Origin: Desulfobacteraceae bacterium RAAP-1
GTDB taxonomy: Bacteria > Desulfobacterota > Desulfobacteria > Desulfobacterales > Desulfatirhabdiaceae
DNA: 64,000 bases
Direction of reading: 5' to 3'
NCBI GenBank assembly: GCA_001443525.1
Contig: LKPX01000003.1
Span: 1-64,000, forward strand
Positions within the stretch are counted from its first letter, which is position 1. The number at the start of each line of letters is the position of its first letter. Both the position numbers and the translations under genes were made by a program. This document shows, one piece after another, positions 52,743 through 61,686 of the stretch. Below the pieces are notes generated by a model that worked only from the letters and a program-made list of their open reading frames with translations, searched no databases and had not been told where the DNA came from.

Positions 52743-54862
52743 TATTCATGGACATTTTTCACAAACTGCTGCAATTTATCTTTCATAATTCTCACATGGC
52801 CTACAGCTTTATCTTCCTGGTGTCTCTCTCGGAATCTCTGGCGGTGATCGGTCTCTTGATTCCGGGAACGGTGGTCATGTTCGGTATCGGGGCTGTGGTG
52901 GCTTCGGGCAGTATCGGTCTGATGCCGACAATGATTGCCGCCATTACCGGCGCTATTGTTGGTGATGGCATCAGCTACTGGCTCGGTCATCACTACCATC
53001 AGGGCCTTAAAAAAATGTGGCCTTTTAACTGCTATCCACAAATGCTGATAAAAGGCGAACATTTTTTCCATCGGCATGGCAGTAAAAGCGTGCTGCTGGG
53101 CCGTTTTGTCGGACCGGTACGTCCGGTTATTCCTGTTATCGCCGGAATGCTCGGCATGAATCCGCCACAGTTTTACGTTGTCAACGTACTTTCGGCCATC
53201 GGCTGGGCCATTGCTTATATCATACCGGGCGTCCTGTTCGGTACGTCGCTGGCGGTAGCCGGCGCGGTCAGCACCCGACTGGTCGTACTGATTCTTCTCG
53301 TTTCGGTTATCATATGGGGATTTGTCTGGCTGAGCCGCAGACTGCTGATGATGATAGGCCATCACGGCCCTCTCTGGTTTGATTCCCTGCACGAATGGAT
53401 CGACTCGAATAAGCCTGCCGACGGATTGATGAAACCTGTCAAACGATTCTTCACCTTCTTGTTTCTGCATCAGAAGGGTGAGGAAATTCTCATGGCGATG
53501 CTGGTTCTGACGTTTTTTTTCGCAGGCTGGGGGTTTTTAGGCGTTTTGCAAAACGTACTATCCGGTGATCCGCTGGCTATGACGGATGAAGCTGTCTATC
53601 ATTTTTTTCAATCGCTGCGAACCCCTTGGGCGGATCACATTCTGGTGGCTGTCACAGAACTGGGGGATTCGCCGGTAAACCTGTGCATTACTGGCGCCAT
53701 ATTGGTCCTGCTGCTCAATAAACGCTGCTACAGAACAGCGGCATATTGGCTTTTCACCATCATCGGCGGCTCGATCGGTATTCAACTGCTGAAATGGCTC
53801 CTGCATCTGCCCAGACCTGTCGCGCTGTATCACGGCATTTCCGCTTACGGGTTCCCCAGCGGCCATACCACCATGAGCGCCATTCTTTACGGATTTCTCG
53901 CCATCCTGATAGCACGCCGGCAGTCCAACGTTCTGCGCTGGAGACTTTTTACCGGCGTTTTCATGATCTCTTTCGCCATTGCATTTTCACGGATATATCT
54001 GGGGGCGCACTGGCTTTCGGATGTTCTGGGAGGTTTTCTGATGGGCACCGGCTGGGCCGCTTTAGCAGGGATCGCTTACCTGAAAGGTCCTGCAGAAGCG
54101 GTTCCCCGACGGATGCTGGGCTTTGTCGCTCTGGGCGTTATTGCTATCGTGGGGGTCTGGCACATCACGCAGCGCTATGAAAAAGACATCGTATTTTATG
54201 CGCCTCATTATACCACGGCATCCATATCGTTTGAAAACTGGATAGAAAATGGCTGGAGCGAGCTTCCCGAATGCCGGATCGATCTTGAAGGGGAACCGGA
54301 TCAGCCGCTTACCGTTCAATGGGCCGGCCCCCCTCACGATCTGGCGGCATATCTGATTTCAAACGGGTGGCGTCAACCACCACCAATGAACCTTGCCAAT
54401 TTTCTGCGGATGCTGTCGCCTGACACCCCGTTGTCACGTCTTCCCATCCTGCCGCGGCTTCACGATGGACGGTTTGACTGCATGCACATTGTTCGTCAGG
54501 TCGGCAAACAGCGCTGGACGCTGCGGCTGTGGCCTTCGGATTTTGTAATCACCGGCGGCAACACACCTATTTTTCTGGGAACTATCGAAATTCAGGACCA
54601 ACACCAGATGGCCGGTATGATCATCACAGCCAGAGACACCGGCAATTATGACGTTCCGCTGGACGATCTGACCCAGATATTGAGCTCCGAAAAACGGTTT
54701 GCCCTGGAGTCGGTCTGCAGAACCGGAAACACCGTTCAGGGAGGTCTCGGTTCAGAATGCCCCAACTGGAACGGACGGACGCTGCTGATGTGGGATCGCC
54801 TGTTGCTGGGGGCCGGGTCTCAGCCGGCATCCGTTGAGGGTAAAGGGGCGCAAACCCGATGA
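52739..54862 (+). CDS. DedA-PAP2-LssY-type fusion membrane protein
   Basis: Three parts are visible in 707 residues. Residues about 1-205 are a DedA/SNARE-associated domain (ESLAVIGLLIPGTVVMFG, FGRF-like LLGRFVGPVRPVIPVIAGM). Residues about 250-450 are a PAP2 phosphatase (KWLLHLPRPVALYH, YGFPSGHTTMSAIL, SRIYLGAHWLSDVLGG) with all three motifs. The remainder resembles the LssY C-terminal domain (DLAAYLISNGWRQPPP, LWPSDFVITGGNTPIFLGT). Translation starts at a GTG at 52739 overlapping the previous stop, or an ATG at 52748. DedA proteins flip undecaprenyl phosphate; joined to a diphosphatase this could combine removal of phosphate and return of the carrier. Location: inner membrane. Confidence 0.88.
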   Translation: MIFMDIFHKLLQFIFHNSHMAYSFIFLVSLSESLAVIGLLIPGTVVMFGIGAVVASGSIGLMPTMIAAITGAIVGDGISYWLGHHYHQGLKKMWPFNCYPQMLIKGEHFFHRHGSKSVLLGRFVGPVRPVIPVIAGMLGMNPPQFYVVNVLSAIGWAIAYIIPGVLFGTSLAVAGAVSTRLVVLILLVSVIIWGFVWLSRRLLMMIGHHGPLWFDSLHEWIDSNKPADGLMKPVKRFFTFLFLHQKGEEILMAMLVLTFFFAGWGFLGVLQNVLSGDPLAMTDEAVYHFFQSLRTPWADHILVAVTELGDSPVNLCITGAILVLLLNKRCYRTAAYWLFTIIGGSIGIQLLKWLLHLPRPVALYHGISAYGFPSGHTTMSAILYGFLAILIARRQSNVLRWRLFTGVFMISFAIAFSRIYLGAHWLSDVLGGFLMGTGWAALAGIAYLKGPAEAVPRRMLGFVALGVIAIVGVWHITQRYEKDIVFYAPHYTTASISFENWIENGWSELPECRIDLEGEPDQPLTVQWAGPPHDLAAYLISNGWRQPPPMNLANFLRMLSPDTPLSRLPILPRLHDGRFDCMHIVRQVGKQRWTLRLWPSDFVITGGNTPIFLGTIEIQDQHQMAGMIITARDTGNYDVPLDDLTQILSSEKRFALESVCRTGNTVQGGLGSECPNWNGRTLLMWDRLLLGAGSQPASVEGKGAQTR

Positions 54863-54902
54863 AATCAATCCATGGGCATCTCTATGAATTCACAGGAACC
54901 GT

Positions 54903-55682
54903 ATGAATATTAACGTCTCGTTCGATCCGCTGCGGACACTGGGGATTCCTGCAATTCCTCTTAAACCCGATCACTGGATCCGCCGGCGGGATATTGTGCT
55001 GGCCGCAGACTGGGTGCTGTTTCCGGAATACTGGCAGGCCAACACGCTGGTATATGGCTGGAAAAAACGGATTTTCCCCAGTATCGCCAGCTTTCATCTG
55101 GGGCATGACAAGGTGGAGATGACCCGGATATTCCAGGCGATATGTCCGGACAATACGCCGGAAACACTGATTCTGGCTGCCACGGAAACCGCTGTCGAAC
55201 AGATACTGGATGAATTTTCATTTCCGTTTGTCGCCAAGGAAATCAGAAATTCAATGGGGCAGGGAGTATATCTCATCAAAAACCGTATGGACTTTCTGAA
55301 GTACGCCCGAAACGCTGCGGTGTTATATGTCCAGGAATATCTGCCCATCACCCGGGATATGCGGCTGGTGCTGGTCGGCGATTCTGTGGTGGCGGGATAT
55401 TGGCGCAAAGCCGCTCCCGGGCAATTTCACAACAACGTGTCGTGCGGGGCCGTCGTGAGCTTCGACGGCGTCCCTGATGGCGCGGTGCGCCTGGTGGAAA
55501 GTTTTGCCAGGGCAACCGGCGTCGATCACGCGGGGTTTGACGTGGCTGAGGTCGAAGGGCATTTTTATTTTCTCGAGTTCAATATCCGCTGCGGAACCCG
55601 TGCGCTGACGGATCATGGTATTACGCTCAATTCGTGGATATATGCCTGGCTGACGGCTTCACAGCGTCACGCCATGTCATGA
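54903..55682 (+). CDS. RimK-like ATP-grasp ligase
   Basis: A 259-residue soluble protein with an ATP-grasp pattern: SFPFVAKEIRNSMGQGVYLIKN at the nucleotide-binding loop, VQEYLPITRDMRLVLVGDSVVAGYWRKA, and the metal-binding end YFLEFNIRCGTRAL. This resembles RimK-type alpha-L-glutamate ligases, though the N-terminal part is short. In place of the common NxN-type end it has FNIRCG. The substrate may be a protein or a small acid and cannot be read here. It lies 40 bases after the DedA-PAP2 fusion and is likely co-transcribed. The 3' end overlaps the convergent gene by 6 bases. Confidence 0.8.
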   Translation: MNINVSFDPLRTLGIPAIPLKPDHWIRRRDIVLAADWVLFPEYWQANTLVYGWKKRIFPSIASFHLGHDKVEMTRIFQAICPDNTPETLILAATETAVEQILDEFSFPFVAKEIRNSMGQGVYLIKNRMDFLKYARNAAVLYVQEYLPITRDMRLVLVGDSVVAGYWRKAAPGQFHNNVSCGAVVSFDGVPDGAVRLVESFARATGVDHAGFDVAEVEGHFYFLEFNIRCGTRALTDHGITLNSWIYAWLTASQRHAMS

Positions 55683-57011
55683 AGTTCCCGATTCCGGCAA
55701 CTGAGGGCAATCGATTTCCGGTTGCCGCGATACGCAATATATCATTTCCATTTCCCGTACAGTCACATCGAACGCCATCCGGCTCAGGTAATTGACCGTG
55801 CCTTTGCGCACCAGCATCCATCCCATGCTGACCGCCATTCCGGCAGGCGTCGTGGTTCTGAAAAGGCGATAAAATCTGAGCGGCCACTCCATCCACTTGT
55901 AAACATCCCAGGATTTTCTGGCGAACCTTCCGGCCTGCCGGAAGACAGGATGTTCCGTCGCCGTCTTGATATTGTAAAGATACCGGATTTCGACGCGATG
56001 AAGGCGACTTATCACCGGCATGCTCTCTGTTTCTGAAATCGAACGCAGCCAGAACTGGCACCGTTCCAGAATGACTCTTACAAAGGCTTCCTCCACCGGC
56101 GCCGGACTTTCCGGAAAATGTGCTGCGGCGATTTCCGCAAGGGCTTCCTGAAAGCCGCATTTCCAGTCGTCAATTCCGGGAGCTGCAAACAGCATGGCGT
56201 TGATGCCTACCAGGCGGTTTCGGATGGCCTGAATCCGCAGAGATTGCAAATGCGGTTCTGGATGCGTGAGATGGGCCAGATCTTCCAGGTCCTGTTCCAG
56301 TTCGGTGGCGTCCTGAAGGGTGTCGTCATGCTGAATGTCATGATCATAAGCCAGAAGCGCCTGCTGCCCTGTAAACAAAAAAACATCCATCAGAAAGAAC
56401 CGCGTCAGGGACAGAATGGTCAACTGGTTGGACAGATAGATAAGCCATGAAAAAGGGTCCGGCAGCAGAATGAGTCTCAGGATGTTGGCGTGATGAATCC
56501 ATTTCCGGTAACGGATATAGCCCCGAACCAGCTTGTGCCGGCTGATTTTTTCGTACCACTGCCAGGCGCTTCGGATGTGGCGGAGGCGCAGTTTCTGAAA
56601 GCGCGTGAATCCTGGCCGGCGCATGATGTTCTGAATCCGCAGCATCGCATTGTTGGAAGCATGCACCAGGCTTCCGATCGTGATGCACAGTTCCGGATTC
56701 TCCTGATCCGGATGAAGGGCGGATGCAATATCATGAATGTATTCAGAAAGATCGGAAAGTGCGCCGATTTCAGGAAATCCGTCCTTCCAGATGGCTTCGC
56801 AACGTTCCAGCACCACCCGCATGGCGTCCTGACGCAAGGGGTCAACGTGCGGCAATGCTTCCCGGATGTCTCTGAATTCATGTTTCAGGGAGCGTTTCCA
56901 CTGGAGCACTCCGCGCAGACGCCAGACTGCCGTCAGTGTCACCGCGGCAATCAGCAGCGTCATAATTCCCAGTGCACCATGTAAAACATGATAAGCCGAT
57001 ATCAGGTTCAC
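55677..57011 (-). CDS. Unknown membrane-anchored protein
   Basis: I do not recognise this 444-residue protein. An N-terminal hydrophobic segment (ALGIMTLLIAAVTLTAVW, about residues 12-30) could anchor it, and a second stretch (SWLIYLSNQLTILSLTRFFLMDVFLF, about 190-215) is also hydrophobic. The rest is helical, rich in Arg, His and Leu. Two similar segments (VVLERCEAIWKDGF and VILERCQFWLRSI) suggest an internal duplication of about 240 residues. It points away from the K+ channel gene (51 bases between starts) and toward the ATP-grasp gene. Function unknown; the frame is intact and long, so it is a real gene. Confidence 0.75.
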   Translation of the reverse strand: MNLISAYHVLHGALGIMTLLIAAVTLTAVWRLRGVLQWKRSLKHEFRDIREALPHVDPLRQDAMRVVLERCEAIWKDGFPEIGALSDLSEYIHDIASALHPDQENPELCITIGSLVHASNNAMLRIQNIMRRPGFTRFQKLRLRHIRSAWQWYEKISRHKLVRGYIRYRKWIHHANILRLILLPDPFSWLIYLSNQLTILSLTRFFLMDVFLFTGQQALLAYDHDIQHDDTLQDATELEQDLEDLAHLTHPEPHLQSLRIQAIRNRLVGINAMLFAAPGIDDWKCGFQEALAEIAAAHFPESPAPVEEAFVRVILERCQFWLRSISETESMPVISRLHRVEIRYLYNIKTATEHPVFRQAGRFARKSWDVYKWMEWPLRFYRLFRTTTPAGMAVSMGWMLVRKGTVNYLSRMAFDVTVREMEMIYCVSRQPEIDCPQLPESGTS

Positions 57012-57061
57012 GGCAAAACCCTCTTGATTTCAACAAGTGCTGTATCGTATATCATTTGGAC

Positions 57062-58078
57062 ATGAACGGCTCCAAACAAGTGATTGTATCCATATTGATT
57101 ACCGTTGCCATCATCCTGTGCGGCACATGGGGATACATGGCGATCGAGGGATGGAATTTTCTGGATTCTTTATTTATGACCGTCATCACGCTGACAACAG
57201 TGGGCTATGGTGAAGTTCACACCCTCAGCCCGCTGGGTCGGATATATACCATAATCCTGATTTTTGTGGGAGTCGGTTTTTTGGGTTATGTGGCGGTGTC
57301 TGCAGCTCAGTTTGTGATAGACGGCCGGATCAGAGCCATTTTGGGGAGGCGACGGTTGGATAAGAAAATAAACCGCTTGAAGAACCACTACATCGTTTGC
57401 GGTTATGGCCGGATTGGCCGGGTGCTGTGTATGAACCTTCGCCAGAAGCCCATCGATATCGTGGTGATTGAAAAAAATCCGAAACTGGTTCCGGTGATGG
57501 AAGAGGATAAGGTGCTGTATCTGTCCGGCGATACTGCCGACGAAGCTATCCTGCTGGAGGCGGGCATCAAACGCGCCAAGGGGCTGGTGGCGGTTCTGGG
57601 GACCGATGTGGATAACGTATTTCTGGTGCTGACCGCAAAGCAGCTCAACCCCAACCTGTTCATCATGGCAAGGGCGATTTACAAGGAATCCAAGGCCAAG
57701 CTGATCGCGGCTGGCGCTACTGCAGTGGAGTCTCCGTACGAGGTCGGCGCCGTGAGCATGGCCCACCGGATTATCCGGCCCACGGTCACCAGCTTTCTGA
57801 ACCTTGCCATGACTTACGCTCGTAAAGATATTCAGATGGAAGAGATTCCGGTCGGCGAAAATTCCCGGCTGGTCAACGTTCCGCTGAAGGATTCCGGAAT
57901 CCGGCAGGAGTATAATCTGATCATTATCGCCATCAAAAGAGACAATGGTGACATGCTGTTTAACCCCTCTTTTGAAGCCAGACTCGAACCCGGATCGACC
58001 GTAATCGCCGTGGGGCAGGAGCAGGATCTGCAATTGCTGGAAAAAACGCTGAATCCCGATGGAAACGGGGGACTGTGA
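57062..58078 (+). CDS. K+ channel protein with RCK (TrkA-N/TrkA-C) domain
   Basis: A two-helix potassium channel with cytoplasmic regulatory domain. The frame is open from 56972, but the ATG at 57062 (MNGSKQVIVSIL) begins just before the first membrane helix. The pore has SLFMTVITLTTVGYGEVH with selectivity filter TVGYGE. After the second helix the TrkA-N domain shows HYIVCGYGRIGRVLCMNL and YLSGDTADEAILLEAGI, followed by the TrkA-C part (LVNVPLKDSGIRQEYNLIIIA). The 338-residue length matches MthK-type channels. It is transcribed divergently from the unknown membrane protein. Confidence 0.94.
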   Translation: MNGSKQVIVSILITVAIILCGTWGYMAIEGWNFLDSLFMTVITLTTVGYGEVHTLSPLGRIYTIILIFVGVGFLGYVAVSAAQFVIDGRIRAILGRRRLDKKINRLKNHYIVCGYGRIGRVLCMNLRQKPIDIVVIEKNPKLVPVMEEDKVLYLSGDTADEAILLEAGIKRAKGLVAVLGTDVDNVFLVLTAKQLNPNLFIMARAIYKESKAKLIAAGATAVESPYEVGAVSMAHRIIRPTVTSFLNLAMTYARKDIQMEEIPVGENSRLVNVPLKDSGIRQEYNLIIIAIKRDNGDMLFNPSFEARLEPGSTVIAVGQEQDLQLLEKTLNPDGNGGL

Positions 58079-58099
58079 AAACGCGACATGGCGTTGTCA

Positions 58100-58780
58100 T
58101 CATCTTTTGCCGCGGCCTGCTGGAGCCATTGAAGCGGCAGTCTGCGTCAGATATTCCGATACAGCCGTTTTGGAGATTTTGGAAATACGCTGCATCAAAC
58201 TAAAATGTATCTCGCTGAAATTGTAAACACGTTTGATCGTATTGACCATATCGGCCCATAAGTGGGCGGTCATTTCCGCGTCGGCAAGCGCTCTGTGAAA
58301 AACGCCGTTTGTTTGCAGCGATCTGTAGTTGACGAGCGTTTCCAGACGGTGATTCGGCGCATCCGGATAAAGGCGCCGGGAAATCAGCATGGAACAGGCG
58401 AATTCCTGTTTTCGGGGTATGTGAATACGTTCCAGCTCTGCATCGAGGAACCGCCGGTCAAAACTGGCGTTGTGTGCGACCAGATGGTGATTTGCCATGA
58501 AGCGGGTAAATTCCCGCATGACCTCACCGACCGGAGGGGCTTTTTTCAGCATGGCGTTGCTGATGCCCGTATAGTCCTGAATGAAGCTGCTGACGCGCAT
58601 TCCCGGATTCATCAGGCTCTGGAACTGATCCACAATCCGGTTATGGCGAAGAAGAACAGCGCCGATTTCAATAGCTCTATCGCCATAGGCTGGTGAAAGA
58701 CCCGTGGTCTCAAAATCAAGAACGACAAGGCTGTCATCATTCACTCCGGTTTCCATATCCCTGAAGCCTAACCCATTCAA
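58100..58780 (-). CDS. DEDDh 3'-5' exonuclease (DnaQ-like)
   Basis: A stand-alone proofreading-type exonuclease of 226 residues. Exo I is LVVLDFETTGLSPAYGDRAIEIGAV (the DxE pair), Exo II is VAHNASFDRRFLDAE and Exo III is HRALADAEMT (H...D), so the catalytic set DEDDh is complete. An internal ATG at 58756 is an alternative start. The C-terminal tail ends in RGKR. It could be a polymerase epsilon-type subunit or a separate repair or RNase T-like enzyme. It is tail-to-tail with the channel gene, 21 bases apart. Confidence 0.92.
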   Translation of the reverse strand: MNGLGFRDMETGVNDDSLVVLDFETTGLSPAYGDRAIEIGAVLLRHNRIVDQFQSLMNPGMRVSSFIQDYTGISNAMLKKAPPVGEVMREFTRFMANHHLVAHNASFDRRFLDAELERIHIPRKQEFACSMLISRRLYPDAPNHRLETLVNYRSLQTNGVFHRALADAEMTAHLWADMVNTIKRVYNFSEIHFSLMQRISKISKTAVSEYLTQTAASMAPAGRGKR

Positions 58781-58907
58781 GGTATCATGTCAATTGTCTG
58801 CCATCGCATCACCGCATGGCGCTTTTGTGGCTGAAGTTTCAACGCCGGCATGAAGAAAGTCAGAAAGGGTAAACGGATGCCCATCTGCCTGAAGAAAGGA
58901 GCTTTGT

Positions 58908-61577
58908 ATGAGTATTTACCATTTTGACAGGTTATTCAGTCCTGAATCCATCGCAATTGTCGGCGCCAGTAACAAAAAAGGAACGGTTGGCGCTGCACTG
59001 CTGGACAATCTGGTCCAAAGCGGCTATCCACATCCCATCTTTTTGATTAATCCTGCCTACAGGAGCATCAACGGCAGGCCGGTTTATCCAACGCTGTCTT
59101 CGGTGGGCAGCAAAATAGATTTAATGATAGTGGCTGTTCCCATTGCAGAAGTTCCGGATCTCATTCAAGAATCGGTATCTCTGGGGATTGGCGCGGCGGT
59201 GATTATTTCTGCCGGGGGTAAGGAAACCGGCGCGAAAGGTAAAAAACTGGAAGAAGATATATGGCGATACGCCAGTAAGGGAGGACTGAGGATTGTGGGC
59301 CCCAACTGTCTGGGCGTCATTTGTCAGGCCTCAAAGGTCAATGCGACCTTCACATCCCGCATGCCGCTTCCGGGCAATATCGCCTTTGCATCCCAAAGCG
59401 GGGCTATTTGCAGCATCGTCCTGGATCATTCTCTTCAGAACCAGATTGGTTTCAGCCATTTTATCAGTGTGGGATCGATGCTGGACGTGGATTTCGGCGA
59501 TCTTATCGATTTTCTGGGCAGTGATCCGTCGGTTCGCAGTATTATCCTGTACATGGAGAACCTGACGCGTCCAAAAAAATTCATGAGCGCAGCCAGAGCT
59601 GTTTCCAGAATCAAGCCGATTGTGGTGCTGAAGTCCGGTCGCAGCCGGGCGGGCGCCAAGGCCGCAGCTTCCCATACGGGCGCCATGGCTGGAGAGGATG
59701 CGGTGTATGACGCTGCTTTCCGGCGGGCAGGTGTTGTCCGCGTCCGCACCATCGAAGAGCTTTTCGACTGTGCGGAGCTTCTGGCCAGAAATTACAGATT
59801 GTCAGGCGCAAGGCTGTGTATTGTCACCAATGCCGGCGGGCCGGGTGTGATTGCTGCGGATGCACTGGCTGAATACGGCATCGAACCCGAACCTCTGAAT
59901 TCGGAAACGCTGCAAAGCCTGAATCGGGTACTGCCGCCGTTCTGGAGCAAGGCAAATCCTGTGGACATGCGGGGAGATGTTCCGATAACCACATTCTGCC
60001 AGGCGGTTGAAATCTGTCTGAACTCCGGACAGTTTGACAGCCTTTTACTGATGACAGGGCCTCAGGCGCTGACGGATCCCGATCTGCTGGCCGCTTCGGT
60101 GGTTGAAACCATCCGGAATGCGCCAATTCCGGTCATTACCGCGTGGATGGGCGGCTGGGATGTGAAAAAAGGCAGGGATATTCTGAATCAGGCCGGTATT
60201 CCCGCCTACGAAACGCCGGAAAGGGCTATCCGCGCCTTCATGTATCTGGTCAGCTATGACGCCAATCAGAAAAATCTTCAGGAAATCCCTCCGAAGTTTC
60301 CCGCTCATTTTCATTATGATCCGGTTCAGGGCCGGAAGTTGATAGCGCCTGTGCTGGCTGCGGGGGAAAGCTGGCTGACGGAAATGGAGTCCAAGCAGCT
60401 CTTGCATGCCTACGGAATTCCCGTCAACCCGACACAGGTGGCGGTATCCTCCCGGGAAGCGGTATGTGCGGCAGACGTTATCGGGTATCCGGTAGCCATG
60501 AAGATACATTCACGGGATATCGTTCACAAATCGGATGTTCATGGCATCCAGCTCAATCTGTGTACACAAGATGAGGTGGAAAGCGCCTATGATCACATCA
60601 TGGCGAATATCCGGTCTCTGAATCCGTTATCCCCGGTTCAGGAAGTGACGGTTCAGACCATGATCGAACGTCCGGATTATGAACTGATTATCGGAAGCCG
60701 CCATACGCCGGATTTTGGCCCCATCATACTTTTCGGAATGGGCGGTGTCATGACGGAAATTCTTAAAGATTACGCCATCGCCCTGCCGCCGCTGAATCGG
60801 CTTTTAGCCCGGCGGCTCATCGAAAGCACACGGGTGTATCGGCTGCTCCAGGGATACCGGAGCCGTCCTGCCGCCAACCTGCCGCTTATAGAAGAAATTC
60901 TGGTGCGGCTGTCCCAATTGATTGTTGATTTTCCCGAAATCGTGGAACTGGATATCAACCCTTTGATTCTGTACGACGATCAGGCGGTTGCGGTGGATGT
61001 CCGTGTTCGGGTAAAGGCTGCGGCGCTGCCGTCTCCGCATCATCTGGTCATCAGCCCATACCCGAATCAGTACGAATTTTCCATGGTCACCCGAAAGGGA
61101 GTTCACATTTTTGTGAGACCTGTCCGCCCTGAAGATGCGCCACTGATGGTGGATTTATATCAGACGCTTTCCAATCAGGCTGTTTATCACCGGTTTTTCA
61201 GAACGTTTCATACAACGCCTGTTCAGCTTCTGGTACGTTTGAGTCAGATCGACTATGATCGGCAGATGGCGCTTGCCGCACTGTCCAGTAAAGACGATCC
61301 GGAAAAAATTCTGGGGATCGCCCGGCTTTTCGGGGATCCGGATAGCGTCAACGCCGAATTTTCGGTAGTGGTGGAAGACGCCTGGCAGGGACATGGCATC
61401 GGTGAGACTTTGCTGGGAAAGTGCATCGAAATCGCTAAAGAGCGCGGATATCGTTCGATCTGGGGGCTGGTGTTACCCGAAAATATTTCGATGTTGACCC
61501 TCGGGAAAAAACTGGGGTTCGACATCGTTATGTCGCCCTCCGGATCGGAGTGTGAATTACGCATGTCCTTCGTTTAG
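58908..61577 (+). CDS. Acyl-CoA synthetase (ADP-forming) fused to GNAT acetyltransferase (PatZ-like)
   Basis: The 889-residue protein has the order CoA-binding domain (SIAIVGASNKKGTVGAALLDN), succinyl-CoA-synthetase-like domains with the active histidine in KAAASHTGAMAGED, an ATP-grasp domain (VAMKIHSRDIVHKSDVHG; ILFGMGGVMTEILKDYAI), and a C-terminal GNAT domain (about residues 725-889; EDAWQGHGIGETLL). This matches the Pat/PatZ-type protein lysine acetyltransferases, which often keep only remnants of ligase activity. The histidine suggests the ligase part may still function in ADP-forming acetate or acyl-CoA chemistry. AAAGGAG precedes the ATG. A sigma-54 activator follows. Confidence 0.93.
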   Translation: MSIYHFDRLFSPESIAIVGASNKKGTVGAALLDNLVQSGYPHPIFLINPAYRSINGRPVYPTLSSVGSKIDLMIVAVPIAEVPDLIQESVSLGIGAAVIISAGGKETGAKGKKLEEDIWRYASKGGLRIVGPNCLGVICQASKVNATFTSRMPLPGNIAFASQSGAICSIVLDHSLQNQIGFSHFISVGSMLDVDFGDLIDFLGSDPSVRSIILYMENLTRPKKFMSAARAVSRIKPIVVLKSGRSRAGAKAAASHTGAMAGEDAVYDAAFRRAGVVRVRTIEELFDCAELLARNYRLSGARLCIVTNAGGPGVIAADALAEYGIEPEPLNSETLQSLNRVLPPFWSKANPVDMRGDVPITTFCQAVEICLNSGQFDSLLLMTGPQALTDPDLLAASVVETIRNAPIPVITAWMGGWDVKKGRDILNQAGIPAYETPERAIRAFMYLVSYDANQKNLQEIPPKFPAHFHYDPVQGRKLIAPVLAAGESWLTEMESKQLLHAYGIPVNPTQVAVSSREAVCAADVIGYPVAMKIHSRDIVHKSDVHGIQLNLCTQDEVESAYDHIMANIRSLNPLSPVQEVTVQTMIERPDYELIIGSRHTPDFGPIILFGMGGVMTEILKDYAIALPPLNRLLARRLIESTRVYRLLQGYRSRPAANLPLIEEILVRLSQLIVDFPEIVELDINPLILYDDQAVAVDVRVRVKAAALPSPHHLVISPYPNQYEFSMVTRKGVHIFVRPVRPEDAPLMVDLYQTLSNQAVYHRFFRTFHTTPVQLLVRLSQIDYDRQMALAALSSKDDPEKILGIARLFGDPDSVNAEFSVVVEDAWQGHGIGETLLGKCIEIAKERGYRSIWGLVLPENISMLTLGKKLGFDIVMSPSGSECELRMSFV

Positions 61578-61686
61578 GTTTTACTGTTGGCCCAATTCAT
61601 GGTATCTATCGGTTTCAGAATGCAACAACCCCGTAACAGTGGTCAGACAATGGGAAGTTCATTGTTTGTTAAGCCCGGCAGGAGCC

